A DNA stretch of 64,000 nucleotides from Pseudomonadota bacterium. Its GTDB lineage: Bacteria; Chloroflexota; UBA5177. The stretch covers positions 1-64,000 of the forward strand of contig JAJPIP010000035.1 of the NCBI GenBank assembly GCA_021324655.1. Reading direction: 5' to 3'. The notes under the pieces are model-generated. The model was not told the origin of the DNA and made no database searches. It saw only the letters and a list, made by a program, of their open reading frames with translations. The position numbers and the translations under genes were made by a program. Positions 37,200-47,294 of this stretch are shown one piece after another (position 1 is the first letter of the stretch; each line of letters starts with the position of its first letter).

Positions 37200-37820
37200 T
37201 CAGGATTCCGACGCTTTCTCCAGCGCCTTCACCTGGTTCTGATCCAGGTCCAGCTTCACCCGGTCCGCCTCGATCGCCGTGATGTGAGAGGCGGGAATCG
37301 CCGTATCGTGCGTAAAGATAAAGCCGTGCTTGACGACGATCTCGCCGACCTGATTGGTCGTGGGGTCCGTGACAACCGCGTCGATCGATCCCACCTTGTG
37401 CCCGTCGCTGCTCACGACATCCATGCCGTGCGTCACGCCCACCGTTCCCTGCGGTGTGTTGACGGTGACTTTCGTTTCCTCGGGATAGTAGATTCCAGCG
37501 GGCCAGAGGAGCGCTCCGGACGGATAGGAGAAGCCGGCGGTGGGGATCCAGCCGGCGGGGGGTGACTGGAACTGCACGTCGACATAATCGGGGAGCGCTT
37601 TCAACCCGTCCTCGTCAACGCTCAGCTGAATCCTCCCATCTTCCGTCCGCGCCACGTCGCTCTCCGGCACCACGATGTCGCGGCCCAGGAGCGTTCCGGT
37701 GCTGACCACCAGATCCGTCATCTTCATCGTCTCGGGGTTCACCACGATGAAAGCGACGGTGCCCAGTTTGTTCCCGTCCGGGCCGATGACATCCTCTCCA
37801 GGATTGATCACTGTGTCCAT
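37200..37820 (-). CDS. PRC-barrel domain protein (two modules)
   Basis: VIGPDGNKLGTVAFIVVNPETMKMTDLVVSTG and VVSSDGHKVGSIDAVVTDPTTNQVGEIVVKHG. Confidence 0.8.
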   Translation of the reverse strand: MDTVINPGEDVIGPDGNKLGTVAFIVVNPETMKMTDLVVSTGTLLGRDIVVPESDVARTEDGRIQLSVDEDGLKALPDYVDVQFQSPPAGWIPTAGFSYPSGALLWPAGIYYPEETKVTVNTPQGTVGVTHGMDVVSSDGHKVGSIDAVVTDPTTNQVGEIVVKHGFIFTHDTAIPASHITAIEADRVKLDLDQNQVKALEKASES

Positions 37821-37904
37821 GCAAACCTCCTTGGTCCGGACCGGTAGGTCAGAGAGACGCGAAGACGGCGCCGGGAGTCGCGCGGAGGGGCCGAACGCCC
37901 GGCG

Positions 37905-38156
37905 CTAGTCCCGGATAGTGATGCTGACGCAGTGGACTTCGCGTGGCGAATGGACGCACTCGAAGTAATGCACAAGCGTGCCGTTGCGGAGGCGAGCGAT
38001 GCCCCGGTACATCATGACGCAGTCACAATCGGGACAGCGCGCAACCACATGCGGCTCATCACGGGGGCCGGCGAGAATATCGGTCTCGTACTCGAAGACG
38101 CGCAGGTGCGTGCAGTCAAGCCGGCGGGGGCGATGACGGATGAGTTGTTGTTCCAC
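37905..38156 (-). CDS. Hypothetical Cys-containing protein
   Basis: RRLDCTHLRVFEYETDILAGPRDEPHVVARCPDCDCVMMYRGIARL; GTG start inferred. Confidence 0.5.
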   Translation of the reverse strand: MEQQLIRHRPRRLDCTHLRVFEYETDILAGPRDEPHVVARCPDCDCVMMYRGIARLRNGTLVHYFECVHSPREVHCVSITIRD

Positions 38157-38166
38157 TGACCCAAGT

Positions 38167-38451
38167 ATGACCGATCGATTAGATTTTGGGTACCCTCTCA
38201 TGCTGCGCTTCCTGTTGCTGATCGTCGTCATCGCGGCCGCCCTCGGGCTCGCCCTTGCCCACGGCGTGCGTGGTATCACGATCGTTCTCGCCGTCGCGGT
38301 CCTGGCCGCGGCTATCCGCGCGCCACTCTTTCAGCGCGTAGCGGGGGCGTTGGTCCGCCTGACCGGCTCGCGCCGGCGGGCCGCTGCCCTTGTCATGGCG
38401 GTGCTGATCGGCGCTCTTCTCGCTGTCACGCTGTACAACCTCGTGCGTTAA
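38167..38451 (+). CDS. Small membrane protein, hypothetical
   Basis: Three hydrophobic segments; 94 aa. Confidence 0.5.
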   Translation: MTDRLDFGYPLMLRFLLLIVVIAAALGLALAHGVRGITIVLAVAVLAAAIRAPLFQRVAGALVRLTGSRRRAAALVMAVLIGALLAVTLYNLVR

Positions 38452-38486
38452 CACTCCGACCGGAAAGGTCGCCAGCAAGGAATCCC

Positions 38487-39692
38487 ATGACACGACATTC
38501 AGGCCGGCTCGCACTGAGCGTGCTCCTGGCCGCCACGGCCCTTCTGGGCATGGTGTCCCTGGCGTCAGGCGCCGGCCTCACGCCGCGCGCCACCTCCGCC
38601 GGCGGGAGCGCGGGCGGCTGGGCAGTCCAGACGAGCGGGACAGGCCAGGCCCTCTTTGCCGTCGCCTGCTTGAGCGCACAGCGCTGTATGGCGGTCGGCG
38701 CGGGAGGCACAATTGTCGCCACGACGAACGGCGGCAAGACCTGGCGGTCCCAGTCCAACCCGCTCGCCGGCACGTCGACCGTTCTCTACCGCATTGCCTG
38801 CGTGGCGAACAGCACCTGTTACGTCATTGGGCGTCCGAATATCATCCTGGTCACCCACAACAGCGGTGCGAGCTGGAGCGTTCATCGGATCACCCTCGCC
38901 GGCCTGGGCCCCGAGCTCATCGACGCCACCTGCGTGGGCGCGCAGGTCGCGTCCTTGCGCGGGCGGCCGGCCCTGTGCCGCCTCGGTCTCCTTGATCTGG
39001 CCTGCCCGAGCGCGAGCATGTGTCTTGTCGCCGGCACACGGCATGTGCCGGCACGGATCGGCGTCCTCGCCCCCGTCGTCTTCCTGACGGCCGACGGTGG
39101 AACGACCTGGACCCGGCAGCACATCCCCACCACGATCCCGTGCCAGGGCGACTGTACCCCGTCGAACGCGCGGGTTCCCTATCCGCTGGAGTGGATTGAC
39201 TGTGGACCCGGGGCGCAATGCCGGGCCGGCGGGGCCACTTTCCTCGGCTCTCATCCCGGATGGGCCACTCTCGTCATTCGGACGGCAAGCCCTGGGGCAC
39301 CCTGGACATCACTCAAGCCGATCACCAACGCGGGGTTTGGACCCGCTCCCGACTCGGCGGTCTGTCCCACGGCACTGCGGTGCTATGGTGTCTGGACGAC
39401 AAGCCCGTTCCAGTCCGGGAACGAGATCTGGCTCTCGACCGATGGCGGCTGGATCTGGCAGGGAATGAGCAGCGGGTCGACCCGGCTCCGGAACGCGATT
39501 ACCTGCGCGGCAGCCACGACCTGCTATTCCGTGGGAAACCGGGGCACGATCACCGCGTCGTCGAACGGCCTGCCGTTCCTCGCTCAGATCAGTCACACCA
39601 GCCAGGATCTCTACGGTGTGACCTGTGTTGCCCTCCGGATGTGCGTTGCCGTCGGCAACGCAGGGACGATCGTCGCCCGCAAGAACGCGTAG
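38487..39692 (+). CDS. Secreted beta-propeller protein with seven C-x5-C blade motifs
   Basis: Signal peptide; CLSAQRC, CVANSTC, CPSASMC, CGPGAQC, CPTALRC, CAAATTC, CVALRMC. Confidence 0.78.
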   Translation: MTRHSGRLALSVLLAATALLGMVSLASGAGLTPRATSAGGSAGGWAVQTSGTGQALFAVACLSAQRCMAVGAGGTIVATTNGGKTWRSQSNPLAGTSTVLYRIACVANSTCYVIGRPNIILVTHNSGASWSVHRITLAGLGPELIDATCVGAQVASLRGRPALCRLGLLDLACPSASMCLVAGTRHVPARIGVLAPVVFLTADGGTTWTRQHIPTTIPCQGDCTPSNARVPYPLEWIDCGPGAQCRAGGATFLGSHPGWATLVIRTASPGAPWTSLKPITNAGFGPAPDSAVCPTALRCYGVWTTSPFQSGNEIWLSTDGGWIWQGMSSGSTRLRNAITCAAATTCYSVGNRGTITASSNGLPFLAQISHTSQDLYGVTCVALRMCVAVGNAGTIVARKNA

Positions 39693-39699
39693 GGTTCGC

Positions 39700-41043
39700 T
39701 TAGTCCAGAATCACCTGGGGCTCGATCTGGCCTTCCGTCGCCGGCACGCCCCGGGCGACGCCGACATACTCGAAGCCCAGATCGGCGAGCTGCTCCGGCG
39801 CGTAGAGGTTGCGCCCGTCGATGAGAAGGGGACGCCGCAGCAGACTCCGCACCCGGGTCAGATCAAGGTTCTTGAACTCGTTCCACTGCGTCACAAGCAC
39901 GACGGCATCCGATCCGGTCACCGCCTCATAGGCATCAGGGGCAAAGCGCACATCCTGGGTGGTGACCGCGGCTGCGGTGGTCATGGCGGCCGGGTCATAG
40001 GCGACGACCGTCGCCCCCTCCGCCCGCAGGAGTTCGATGATCTCTAACGCCGGTGCCTCGCGCACATCGTCGGTATCCGGCTTGAAGGCCAGTCCCAGCA
40101 AGCTGATCTGACGGCCGGCGAGAGCGCCGAGGCGCTGCTTGAGCGTCTCCACGACCCAGCGGCGGCGGGAAGCATTGATCTCCATGACCGCGTCCAGGAG
40201 CTGAGGGTGGAGCTCGGCGTCGGCCGCCATGCTCATCAGTGCTTTGACGTCTTTCGGGAAGCAGGAGCCCCCGAAGCCCAGGCCCGCGTCGAGGAAGGCG
40301 GGACCGATACGGGCATCGTAGCCCATGCCCTGGGCGACCTGGGTCACATCCGCCCCCAGCCGCGCGCAGATGCCGGCGATCTCGTTGATAAAGGAGATCT
40401 TGGTGGCCAGGAAGGCGTTGGAGGCGTATTTGATCATCTCGGCGGTGCGCAAATCCGTGATGATGATCCGGCTGCGCAACGGCAGATAGAGGGCCGCGAC
40501 CTTGTCGGCGGCATCCCGGTCCGTCGCTCCCAGGACAACGCGATCGGGATTCATGCAGTCTTGCATGGCCGAGCCCTCCCGCAGGAACTCCGGGTTGGAG
40601 ACCACGGCAAAGGGGATGTCGGAGCGGCGGTGCTCGTTGATGATGCTGGTCACCAGATCGCCAGTGCCGATGGGGACGGTGCTCTTGTTGACCACCACAA
40701 TGGGATGGTCGAGGTGCGAGGCAATACTCTGCGCCGCCGCCCGGACCTGGGAGAGGTCGGCGCCGCCCCGGCCGTTATCCGGCGTGCCCACCGCGATGAA
40801 GACGAACTCGGCGTCCTGGAGGGCCTCACGATAGGAGGTGGTGAAGTGCAGACGGCCCGCGCCGAGATTCCGGATCACGACCTCCTGCAGTCCCGGCTCA
40901 TGGATCGGCATGATGCCTTGCCGTAGCCGGAGAATCTTCTCCTCGTCGATATCCAGACAGGTCACCTGGTTGCCCATATCGGCAAAGCAGGTTCCGGTCG
41001 TCAGACCGACGTACCCGGTTCCGATCACGGCAATGTTCTTCAT
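39700..41043 (-). CDS. ugd: UDP-glucose 6-dehydrogenase
   Basis: [60 protein letters not shown]. Confidence 0.95.
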   Translation of the reverse strand: MKNIAVIGTGYVGLTTGTCFADMGNQVTCLDIDEEKILRLRQGIMPIHEPGLQEVVIRNLGAGRLHFTTSYREALQDAEFVFIAVGTPDNGRGGADLSQVRAAAQSIASHLDHPIVVVNKSTVPIGTGDLVTSIINEHRRSDIPFAVVSNPEFLREGSAMQDCMNPDRVVLGATDRDAADKVAALYLPLRSRIIITDLRTAEMIKYASNAFLATKISFINEIAGICARLGADVTQVAQGMGYDARIGPAFLDAGLGFGGSCFPKDVKALMSMAADAELHPQLLDAVMEINASRRRWVVETLKQRLGALAGRQISLLGLAFKPDTDDVREAPALEIIELLRAEGATVVAYDPAAMTTAAAVTTQDVRFAPDAYEAVTGSDAVVLVTQWNEFKNLDLTRVRSLLRRPLLIDGRNLYAPEQLADLGFEYVGVARGVPATEGQIEPQVILD

Positions 41044-41138
41044 GCGCTGCTCATCCCCCTGGGGCCGATGGCGCCGGCCCGTCCGTAGTGTACCAAGCTC
41101 TCTTATGTCTTGTGTACGGTACTACGTACCATAAGCGC

Positions 41139-41654
41139 GTGCACATTGCATACGCATCCTTTCCGAGTGCCCTCGGCGCCGTCTGCTGCGCACGCAGCGA
41201 ACGTGGGCTGGTCGCGCTCGACCTCGATGCCTCTCCCGCCGTATTCGCGCAGCGACTCCTCGCGCGGGGGTTCATCCCGGCGTTCGATGCCGATGCGCTC
41301 CCGGACGTAGCTGCCCAGATCGAAGAGTATGCGGCGGGCGAGCGGCGCGCCTTTGACATTCCCCTGGATCTGTCCCACCTCACGCCGTTCCGGCAGGAGG
41401 TGATCCGCGCTGTCTGCGCCATCCCGTATGGCGAGTGGCGTTCCTACGGCCGGATCGCGGAAGCGATCGGGCGCCCTCGGGCGGCCCGCGCTGCGGGGAC
41501 AGCGATGGCCACCTGTCCCATCTCCCTGATCGTGCCCTGCCACCGCGTGGTTCGTGCCGGTGTAACGCCCAAGACTGCATCCGGCGATGCGGGCGAACGG
41601 GCACGGCTGGCGCTGATCCGTTTCGAGCGACGCGTGGCAAGAGAATTGCTCTAA
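41139..41654 (+). CDS. ogt: Methylated-DNA--protein-cysteine methyltransferase
   Basis: TPFRQEVIRAVCAIPYGEWRSYGRIAEAIGRP..LIVPCHRVV active site; GTG start. Confidence 0.9.
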   Translation: MHIAYASFPSALGAVCCARSERGLVALDLDASPAVFAQRLLARGFIPAFDADALPDVAAQIEEYAAGERRAFDIPLDLSHLTPFRQEVIRAVCAIPYGEWRSYGRIAEAIGRPRAARAAGTAMATCPISLIVPCHRVVRAGVTPKTASGDAGERARLALIRFERRVARELL

Positions 41655-41709
41655 GCCCGTTCGCCTCTCGCCCGAGGCATAGCCACCTCCCGAGCTAGAA
41701 GGACAGCGC

Positions 41710-42822
41710 GTGTCAGTACTCGAGGCCATCCAAGACGTCGACCTGGAGATCCTCGAGGATCCCGTTGAGGCGGCCTCGGCCGCCGGTCTTCGCTATTACA
41801 CGGATCAGCGCCCTGGTATCCGTCGAGAATCACACGGCGACGGGTTCCGTTACGTCGGACCTGACGGAGGTGAGATCACCAGCGAGCGGACCCTCGGCCG
41901 GATCAAGTCGCTGGCCATTCCGCCCGCCTGGACCAACGTCTGGATTTGTCCGTCTCCCCGTGGCCATCTGCAGGCGACCGGCTACGATGCGCGCGGCCGC
42001 AAGCAGTATCGCTATCACCCGGATTGGCGGCAGGTGCGGGATGAGACCAAGTATTACCGCATGATCGCCTTCGCCGGCACCCTCCCCGACATTCGCCGCC
42101 GCACCGACGAGGACATTGCGGACCGGGCTCTCACGCGGAACAAGGTTCTGGCCACGATCGTCCAACTCCTCGACCGGACGGCGATCCGCGTCGGAAATGA
42201 AGAGTATGCCCGCGAGAATCACTCCTACGGACTGACCACCCTTCTCAACCGGCACGTGCGCGTGCAGGGCTCCGACGTGCGGTTCCACTTCCTGGGCAAG
42301 GGCGGCAAAGACCATGTCGTGACGCTGCATGACAGGCGTCTCGCGCGGGCCATCACGCGCCTGCACGACATCCCTGGCCAGGAGTTGTTCCAGTTTGTCG
42401 ATCACGACGGGATCCGTCACTCCATCGACTCGGGTGACGTCAACGCCTATCTCCAGGAGATCACCGGGGAGCACTTCACCGCCAAGGACTTCCGCACGTG
42501 GCACGGCACGGTCCGGGCGGCTCAAGCTCTCTACGAACTCGGGCCCTTTAGCACGCAGACCGAGGGGAAGCACAACGTCACGCTGGCCGTCACGCGTGCC
42601 GCCGAGCATCTGGGAAACACCCCCGCCATCGCGCGGAAGTCCTACGTCCACCCGGCCGTTATCGACACCTATCTCGCCGGGACGATGCTCGAGGCCTTCA
42701 CCGCGGGCCTGGAAGAGGCCACGGAAGAGACCGATCTCCATCCTGAGGAGATCGCCACCCTCGCCGTCCTGGAAGATGCCCTGGCCCGCGACCGCGAGCA
42801 GGCAGAGCAGAAGGCGGGGTAG
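41710..42822 (+). CDS. DNA topoisomerase IB (eukaryotic-like type)
   Basis: IPPAWTNVWICPSPRGHLQATGYDARGRKQYRYH, VGNEEYARENHSYGLTTLLNRH, KDFRTWHGT, KSYVHPAVI. Confidence 0.93.
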   Translation: MSVLEAIQDVDLEILEDPVEAASAAGLRYYTDQRPGIRRESHGDGFRYVGPDGGEITSERTLGRIKSLAIPPAWTNVWICPSPRGHLQATGYDARGRKQYRYHPDWRQVRDETKYYRMIAFAGTLPDIRRRTDEDIADRALTRNKVLATIVQLLDRTAIRVGNEEYARENHSYGLTTLLNRHVRVQGSDVRFHFLGKGGKDHVVTLHDRRLARAITRLHDIPGQELFQFVDHDGIRHSIDSGDVNAYLQEITGEHFTAKDFRTWHGTVRAAQALYELGPFSTQTEGKHNVTLAVTRAAEHLGNTPAIARKSYVHPAVIDTYLAGTMLEAFTAGLEEATEETDLHPEEIATLAVLEDALARDREQAEQKAG

Positions 42823-42846
42823 GGCCGGCGGCCCTCACGGCGGAGT

Positions 42847-43017
42847 GGCCCTCACCCCCGGCCCCTCTCCCATTGCGATGGGAGAGGGGAGATATGGATC
42901 GAGGCAGACTGGGGACGGCAGTGCCTTGAGCGTCCAAGGGAATGGGGACGGCGCGACCTTCCCCTCCTACTTCCCCCTCGCCCACCGCAGTGGGAGAGGG
43001 GGTTGGGGGTGAGGGCC
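42847..43017. repeat. MITE-like element B, same family as 16767..17000
   Basis: ggccctcacccccggcccctctcccattgcgatgggagagg ... cttcccctcctacttccccctcgcccaccgcagtgggagagggggttgggggtgagggcc. Confidence 0.75.
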
Positions 43018-43063
43018 ATCCGCGGGGTGAGGGCCGCCGGCGTGGGATCGGGGAAGTCCGGCC

Positions 43064-43612
43064 CTACGCTCCCTTATTCCCGGCCGGCACCAGCGCGAAC
43101 AGCTGCAGCATCTCGCGATTGAATGCCGGGATGTCGCTTGGCTGGCGGCTGGTGACGAGATTGCCGTCCACCACCACCTCGCGATCCACATAGGTCGCGC
43201 CCGCGTTCCGGATGTCGTCCTGGATCGTGTAATAGCCGGTCATGGTGCGGCCGCGAGCCAGGCCGGCCGAGATCAGCTCCCACGGCGCGTGGCAGATCGC
43301 GGCAAACGGCTTGCCCTCGCCGTTGGCGACCTTCAGGAAGCTCTGGACATCAAGGTTCATGCGGAGGTGGTCGGCGTTCGTCCCGCCGCCGGGCAGGAGA
43401 ACAGCACCGTAGTCTTCCGGCCTGGCCTCGCTCAGAACCCGATCTACCTGGACCGGGGTGCCCTTCTTGCCGGAGATCGTCCCGCTCTCCGGTGAGATGA
43501 TATCCACCTGGGCGCCGTTGTCGCGCAGCGCCTTGACCGGCTCGGTCAGCTCCGAATCCTCGAATCCGTTCGTCGCCAGACACGCGACGCGCAAACCATT
43601 GAGATCAGGCAT
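43064..43612 (-). CDS. DJ-1/PfpI-family protein
   Basis: DYGAVLLPGGGTNADHLR, AAICHAPWELISAG. Confidence 0.9.
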   Translation of the reverse strand: MPDLNGLRVACLATNGFEDSELTEPVKALRDNGAQVDIISPESGTISGKKGTPVQVDRVLSEARPEDYGAVLLPGGGTNADHLRMNLDVQSFLKVANGEGKPFAAICHAPWELISAGLARGRTMTGYYTIQDDIRNAGATYVDREVVVDGNLVTSRQPSDIPAFNREMLQLFALVPAGNKGA

Positions 43613-43668
43613 CGTACTCTCTCCTTCCAGGGGTCTCCCCACGGATGCGGCAACATCCGGACCAGACT

Positions 43669-44847
43669 TTAGTCGTGAGGACGGCCCCGCAGCGTTTCCT
43701 GGTGCTCGCGCTGCGCCTGCAGATCTTGCTGCGCCTGGACCTTGGCCTGGACTTCCTGCGTCTGCACGATCGACTGCAGCACCTCATCCGGATGGGCGCC
43801 GTGGAACTCGCGCCAGGCGGCCGTCCCGATCGCCTGCAGGAGACCGGCGAGCGGCGCCCCGAAGAGCGCGCCCCAGATACCGAAGAGCTCGGTGCCGGCG
43901 ACGAGGGCGACCAGGGCAGTGGCGGGATGGATGCCGACGGCCCGCCCCACGATGCGCGGCCCCAGCACATCACCCTCCAGAATGTGGACGAGGATGAAGT
44001 AGCCCAGCACCAGGACCGCCTTGAGCCAGCCGCCGAGGAGAGCGAACGCAACCGAGATCGCGCCGGAGACGATGACGCCCAGCACCGGCACGAACTCCAT
44101 GAAGAAGGCAAGGATGCCGAGCAGGACGGCGTACCGTACCTGCAGCAGCTCCATACCGGCGCCGACCAACACCCCGATGAGGATCGCCATCGTCAGTGTG
44201 CCGCGGATATAGCCGCCAACCACCTGGTTGATGATGGCGAAAAGCAGCGTGGTGTTGCGGCGCTGCCCGACCGGCGTCTGGCGCCGTAGCCACGTGGCGA
44301 GGCGTTCACCGTCAATGGCAAGGTAGACGGATAGAATCAGCACCAGAATCACGTCCACCACCGCGCTGACCACACCGGCGATGATGCTCAGTGACTGCGT
44401 CGCGACGACCTTGCCCACGCTCTGCAGCTGGGATGTGGCCTGCAGCAACGCCGCATTGAGCTTGACCTGGGTGACGCCGAGGGGATGCAGCACGTGGACC
44501 AGTTGAGGCTCGGCCCCTTCGAGGTGCCTGGCATAGGTCGGAAGGGAACTGGCCAGCGCGCTGACCTGGTCGGCCGCCGTCACGATGACGAAGGCGACGA
44601 GACCCAGGATGATAGTGAACCCAATCAGATATGACAGGGCGATGGCCAGGCCGCGCGGCATGAAGCGGTGCAGAAGCAGGGTCAGCGGCCGGAGAGCGAA
44701 GGCGATGATGGTGCTGAGGATGAGGGTCAGCAGCGTCGCCGTCACGTGCGACAGCAGCCAGACGGCCACGACCACCACGGCCAGCCAGGCCAGGATGGTG
44801 AGGGGAATAAAGAGGGCGCGTTGCCACTCGTCGGCGGTGTCCGGCAT
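43669..44847 (-). CDS. AI-2E/UPF0118-family permease
   Basis: GYIRGTLTMAILIGVLVGAGMELLQVRYAVLLGILAFFMEFVPVLGVIVSG. Confidence 0.85.
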   Translation of the reverse strand: MPDTADEWQRALFIPLTILAWLAVVVVAVWLLSHVTATLLTLILSTIIAFALRPLTLLLHRFMPRGLAIALSYLIGFTIILGLVAFVIVTAADQVSALASSLPTYARHLEGAEPQLVHVLHPLGVTQVKLNAALLQATSQLQSVGKVVATQSLSIIAGVVSAVVDVILVLILSVYLAIDGERLATWLRRQTPVGQRRNTTLLFAIINQVVGGYIRGTLTMAILIGVLVGAGMELLQVRYAVLLGILAFFMEFVPVLGVIVSGAISVAFALLGGWLKAVLVLGYFILVHILEGDVLGPRIVGRAVGIHPATALVALVAGTELFGIWGALFGAPLAGLLQAIGTAAWREFHGAHPDEVLQSIVQTQEVQAKVQAQQDLQAQREHQETLRGRPHD

Positions 44848-44907
44848 AAGTTCATTGTACGGGCGTCCGGGGTAGATACTGGGTCAAGGACGTGATCGGA
44901 GAGATCA

Positions 44908-45300
44908 ATGCAGAAAGTGGAGAAGACCGACAAGGAATGGCGCGAGCAGCTGGCGCCGGAACAGTACGCCGTGCTGCGGCAGGCCGCCACCGAGCGCCCC
45001 TTTACCGGGAAGTACACCTACAGCACCGAGACCGGCATGTATCACTGCGCCGGATGCAACGCCCCGCTCTTTCGCTCGGACGCCAAGTTCGAGTCACACT
45101 GCGGCTGGCCCAGCTTCACCAACCCCGCCGATAACGAGAACGTGGAGCTCCGCCCGGATACCAGCTTCGGCATGCTCCGCACCGAGGTGCTCTGCCGCGC
45201 CTGTGGGGGCCATCTCGGGCACGTCTTTGACGACGGTCCCGGCCCCACCGGCCTGCGCTACTGCATCAACAGTGCAGCACTGGATTTGAAGAAAGAGTGA
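44908..45300 (+). CDS. msrB: Peptide-methionine (R)-S-oxide reductase
   Basis: [56 protein letters not shown]. Confidence 0.97.
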   Translation: MQKVEKTDKEWREQLAPEQYAVLRQAATERPFTGKYTYSTETGMYHCAGCNAPLFRSDAKFESHCGWPSFTNPADNENVELRPDTSFGMLRTEVLCRACGGHLGHVFDDGPGPTGLRYCINSAALDLKKE

Positions 45301-45303
45301 GGG

Positions 45304-46476
45304 GTGAGGGCCATCCCTCCTACCGCCGAGCTGGTCATCATCGGGGGCGGGGTGGTTGGAGCTGCCACCGCCTTCTATGCGGCTCGGGCCGGTCTGCGGC
45401 CGGTGATCCTGGAAGCGCGTCCCCGATTGTGTACGCTCACCACGCCGGCCTCCACCGGGGCCTTCCGCCTGCAATTCGACAACGAGGAGGAGACGCGCCT
45501 GGTGGGCCGCTCGGCCTACCTCTTCAACAACTTCGCCGAGATCACGGGTCAGACGGGCTACGATCTCGGGCTGCGCGTGCAGGGGTACCTCTGGTTGACG
45601 ACCGAGGAGGAGGGACGAGAGCGGCAGCGCCGGCTGGTGGCGCGTCAGCACGCCTGGGGGCAGACCGACATCGAGATGCTGGACGGTGACGAGGTTCGAC
45701 GCCGCTTTCCGTACGTGGGTCCCGATGTCATCGGCGGGCGCTTCCGCGCCGGGGATGGCTTCCTCGATCCCAAAGCGCTCACGCTGGGGCTGGCCCGCGC
45801 CTCGGGTGCCGTCATCTGCACGGACACTCAGGTCCTCGGATTCAAGATAGGCGCAGGCCGCGTGCGAGCCGTCGAGACGGCGCGAGGCCGCATCGAGACG
45901 GAGCGGGCCGTCATCGCCGCCGGGCCCCTGTCCGGTGTGGTGGCGGCTTTCGCCGGGCTCGATCTGCCGCTGCAGACCGTGGTGCGCCAGAAGGTCGTGA
46001 TGCCGGAGGTGCCGGAGGTGCCGGCACAGGCGCCAATGACGATCGACGACGACACCGGAGCCCACTGGCGCCCGGCGCTGCGCGGTGCCTATCTCCTCTA
46101 TACCGATCCGGAAACGCCGCCCACGCCGCCGGCCCAGGACGTCCCGACCGACCACCGCTTTGCCTTCCGTCTGCTCGATCCGGCGAGCCCGGTCTCGGTG
46201 GCGCGTGTCACCCCGTTCTGGCGCGATGTCTGGCAGCGCGCCTCGGCCCACTGGCTCCTGCAGGCGGGCCAGTACACCATGACACCCAACCGCCGGCCGT
46301 TGATCGGCGCGACGGCGGTCGAGGGGCTCTTCCTTAACACGGGCTACAGCGGCCATGGCATCATGGGCAGCCCGGCGGGCAGCGAGCTCTTGATCGACGT
46401 GATGACGGGCCGCCGGCGGGAGAATCCCTTCCGTCCGGGCCGGGCGTTCCTTCCTCGCGAGCACGACCGGCTGTAA
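45304..46476 (+). CDS. FAD-dependent oxidoreductase (DAO/sarcosine oxidase beta-like)
   Basis: ELVIIGGGVVGAATAFYAARAGLRPVILEAR, NTGYSGHGIMGSPAGSELL. Confidence 0.9.
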   Translation: MRAIPPTAELVIIGGGVVGAATAFYAARAGLRPVILEARPRLCTLTTPASTGAFRLQFDNEEETRLVGRSAYLFNNFAEITGQTGYDLGLRVQGYLWLTTEEEGRERQRRLVARQHAWGQTDIEMLDGDEVRRRFPYVGPDVIGGRFRAGDGFLDPKALTLGLARASGAVICTDTQVLGFKIGAGRVRAVETARGRIETERAVIAAGPLSGVVAAFAGLDLPLQTVVRQKVVMPEVPEVPAQAPMTIDDDTGAHWRPALRGAYLLYTDPETPPTPPAQDVPTDHRFAFRLLDPASPVSVARVTPFWRDVWQRASAHWLLQAGQYTMTPNRRPLIGATAVEGLFLNTGYSGHGIMGSPAGSELLIDVMTGRRRENPFRPGRAFLPREHDRL

Positions 46477-46507
46477 GAGCCCCCGTCTCTTCCCGGGGCG
46501 GTCCGGC

Positions 46508-46999
46508 TTACTTCTCTCCCAACTTGAAGGTGTCCAGCGCGTGCTGGAACTTCTGCTGGTACGACTTCACGATGCCGGTGGGGACGATCATCTCGATGTC
46601 ATAGCCGTGGCGTGCCGTGTTGAGATGGACGTACTCGTGATCGGGCGGTAATCCATTGGTTTTCTGCAGCACGAGAATGGCATGGTGACCGGCCATGGTG
46701 AGCCGGTAGAAGACGAGTGTGTTCGGCCCCTGATGGGTGACCTCGCCGTTGAAGATCGTCGAGTAGTCGGGCCGCCGATCGTTGACCACGACCCGCAGCT
46801 GGGCCGAGGATCCGGTGAAGCTCACGATGTAGCTGGGAACGCTGTCGGCAATGGAGCGGTCGGTCTTCTGCGTCCATCCCGTGGGGTATTGCAGGGAGAA
46901 GTGGTATGCCTTGTCGGTGTAGGTGGTATACGGGGCGGAGCCGCAACCGGCCAGGACGGCCGCGACGGCAAGGACGAGGGCGAAGCGCGTGCCGCGCAT
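46508..46999 (-). CDS. Lipoprotein, PsbP-like
   Basis: Lipobox VLAGCGS; YHFSLQYPTGWTQKTD. Confidence 0.7.
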   Translation of the reverse strand: MRGTRFALVLAVAAVLAGCGSAPYTTYTDKAYHFSLQYPTGWTQKTDRSIADSVPSYIVSFTGSSAQLRVVVNDRRPDYSTIFNGEVTHQGPNTLVFYRLTMAGHHAILVLQKTNGLPPDHEYVHLNTARHGYDIEMIVPTGIVKSYQQKFQHALDTFKLGEK

Positions 47000-47294
47000 C
47001 CGGAGTCTTTCTAGTGTCGGGTTCTACCAGACGATGGTACGGGCAGCATGGGGTAGGGCGGCAAGGACACACGCGTCAGGCTGTGCATTTTCACCGGTTT
47101 GTCGCCATGGATGAGCCGTTCGTTGCTTTTCGATACGCTCACTCGTTTATTCTCATAACGACTGCCGTGCACGTATGACACGTACGGCGTGTCTGGTCGT
47201 GGGATAGATGGAGGAGGTGCGGGGAGAGAGTAGCGGATTCTGTGCCCAACGGCGATCCCAGAAATGACCAGAACCTCTGGAGGAGGGAAACTCG

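Noticed and set aside
45094-46464. 456-aa minus-strand ORF
   Set aside because: Shadow of the FAD-dependent oxidoreductase gene
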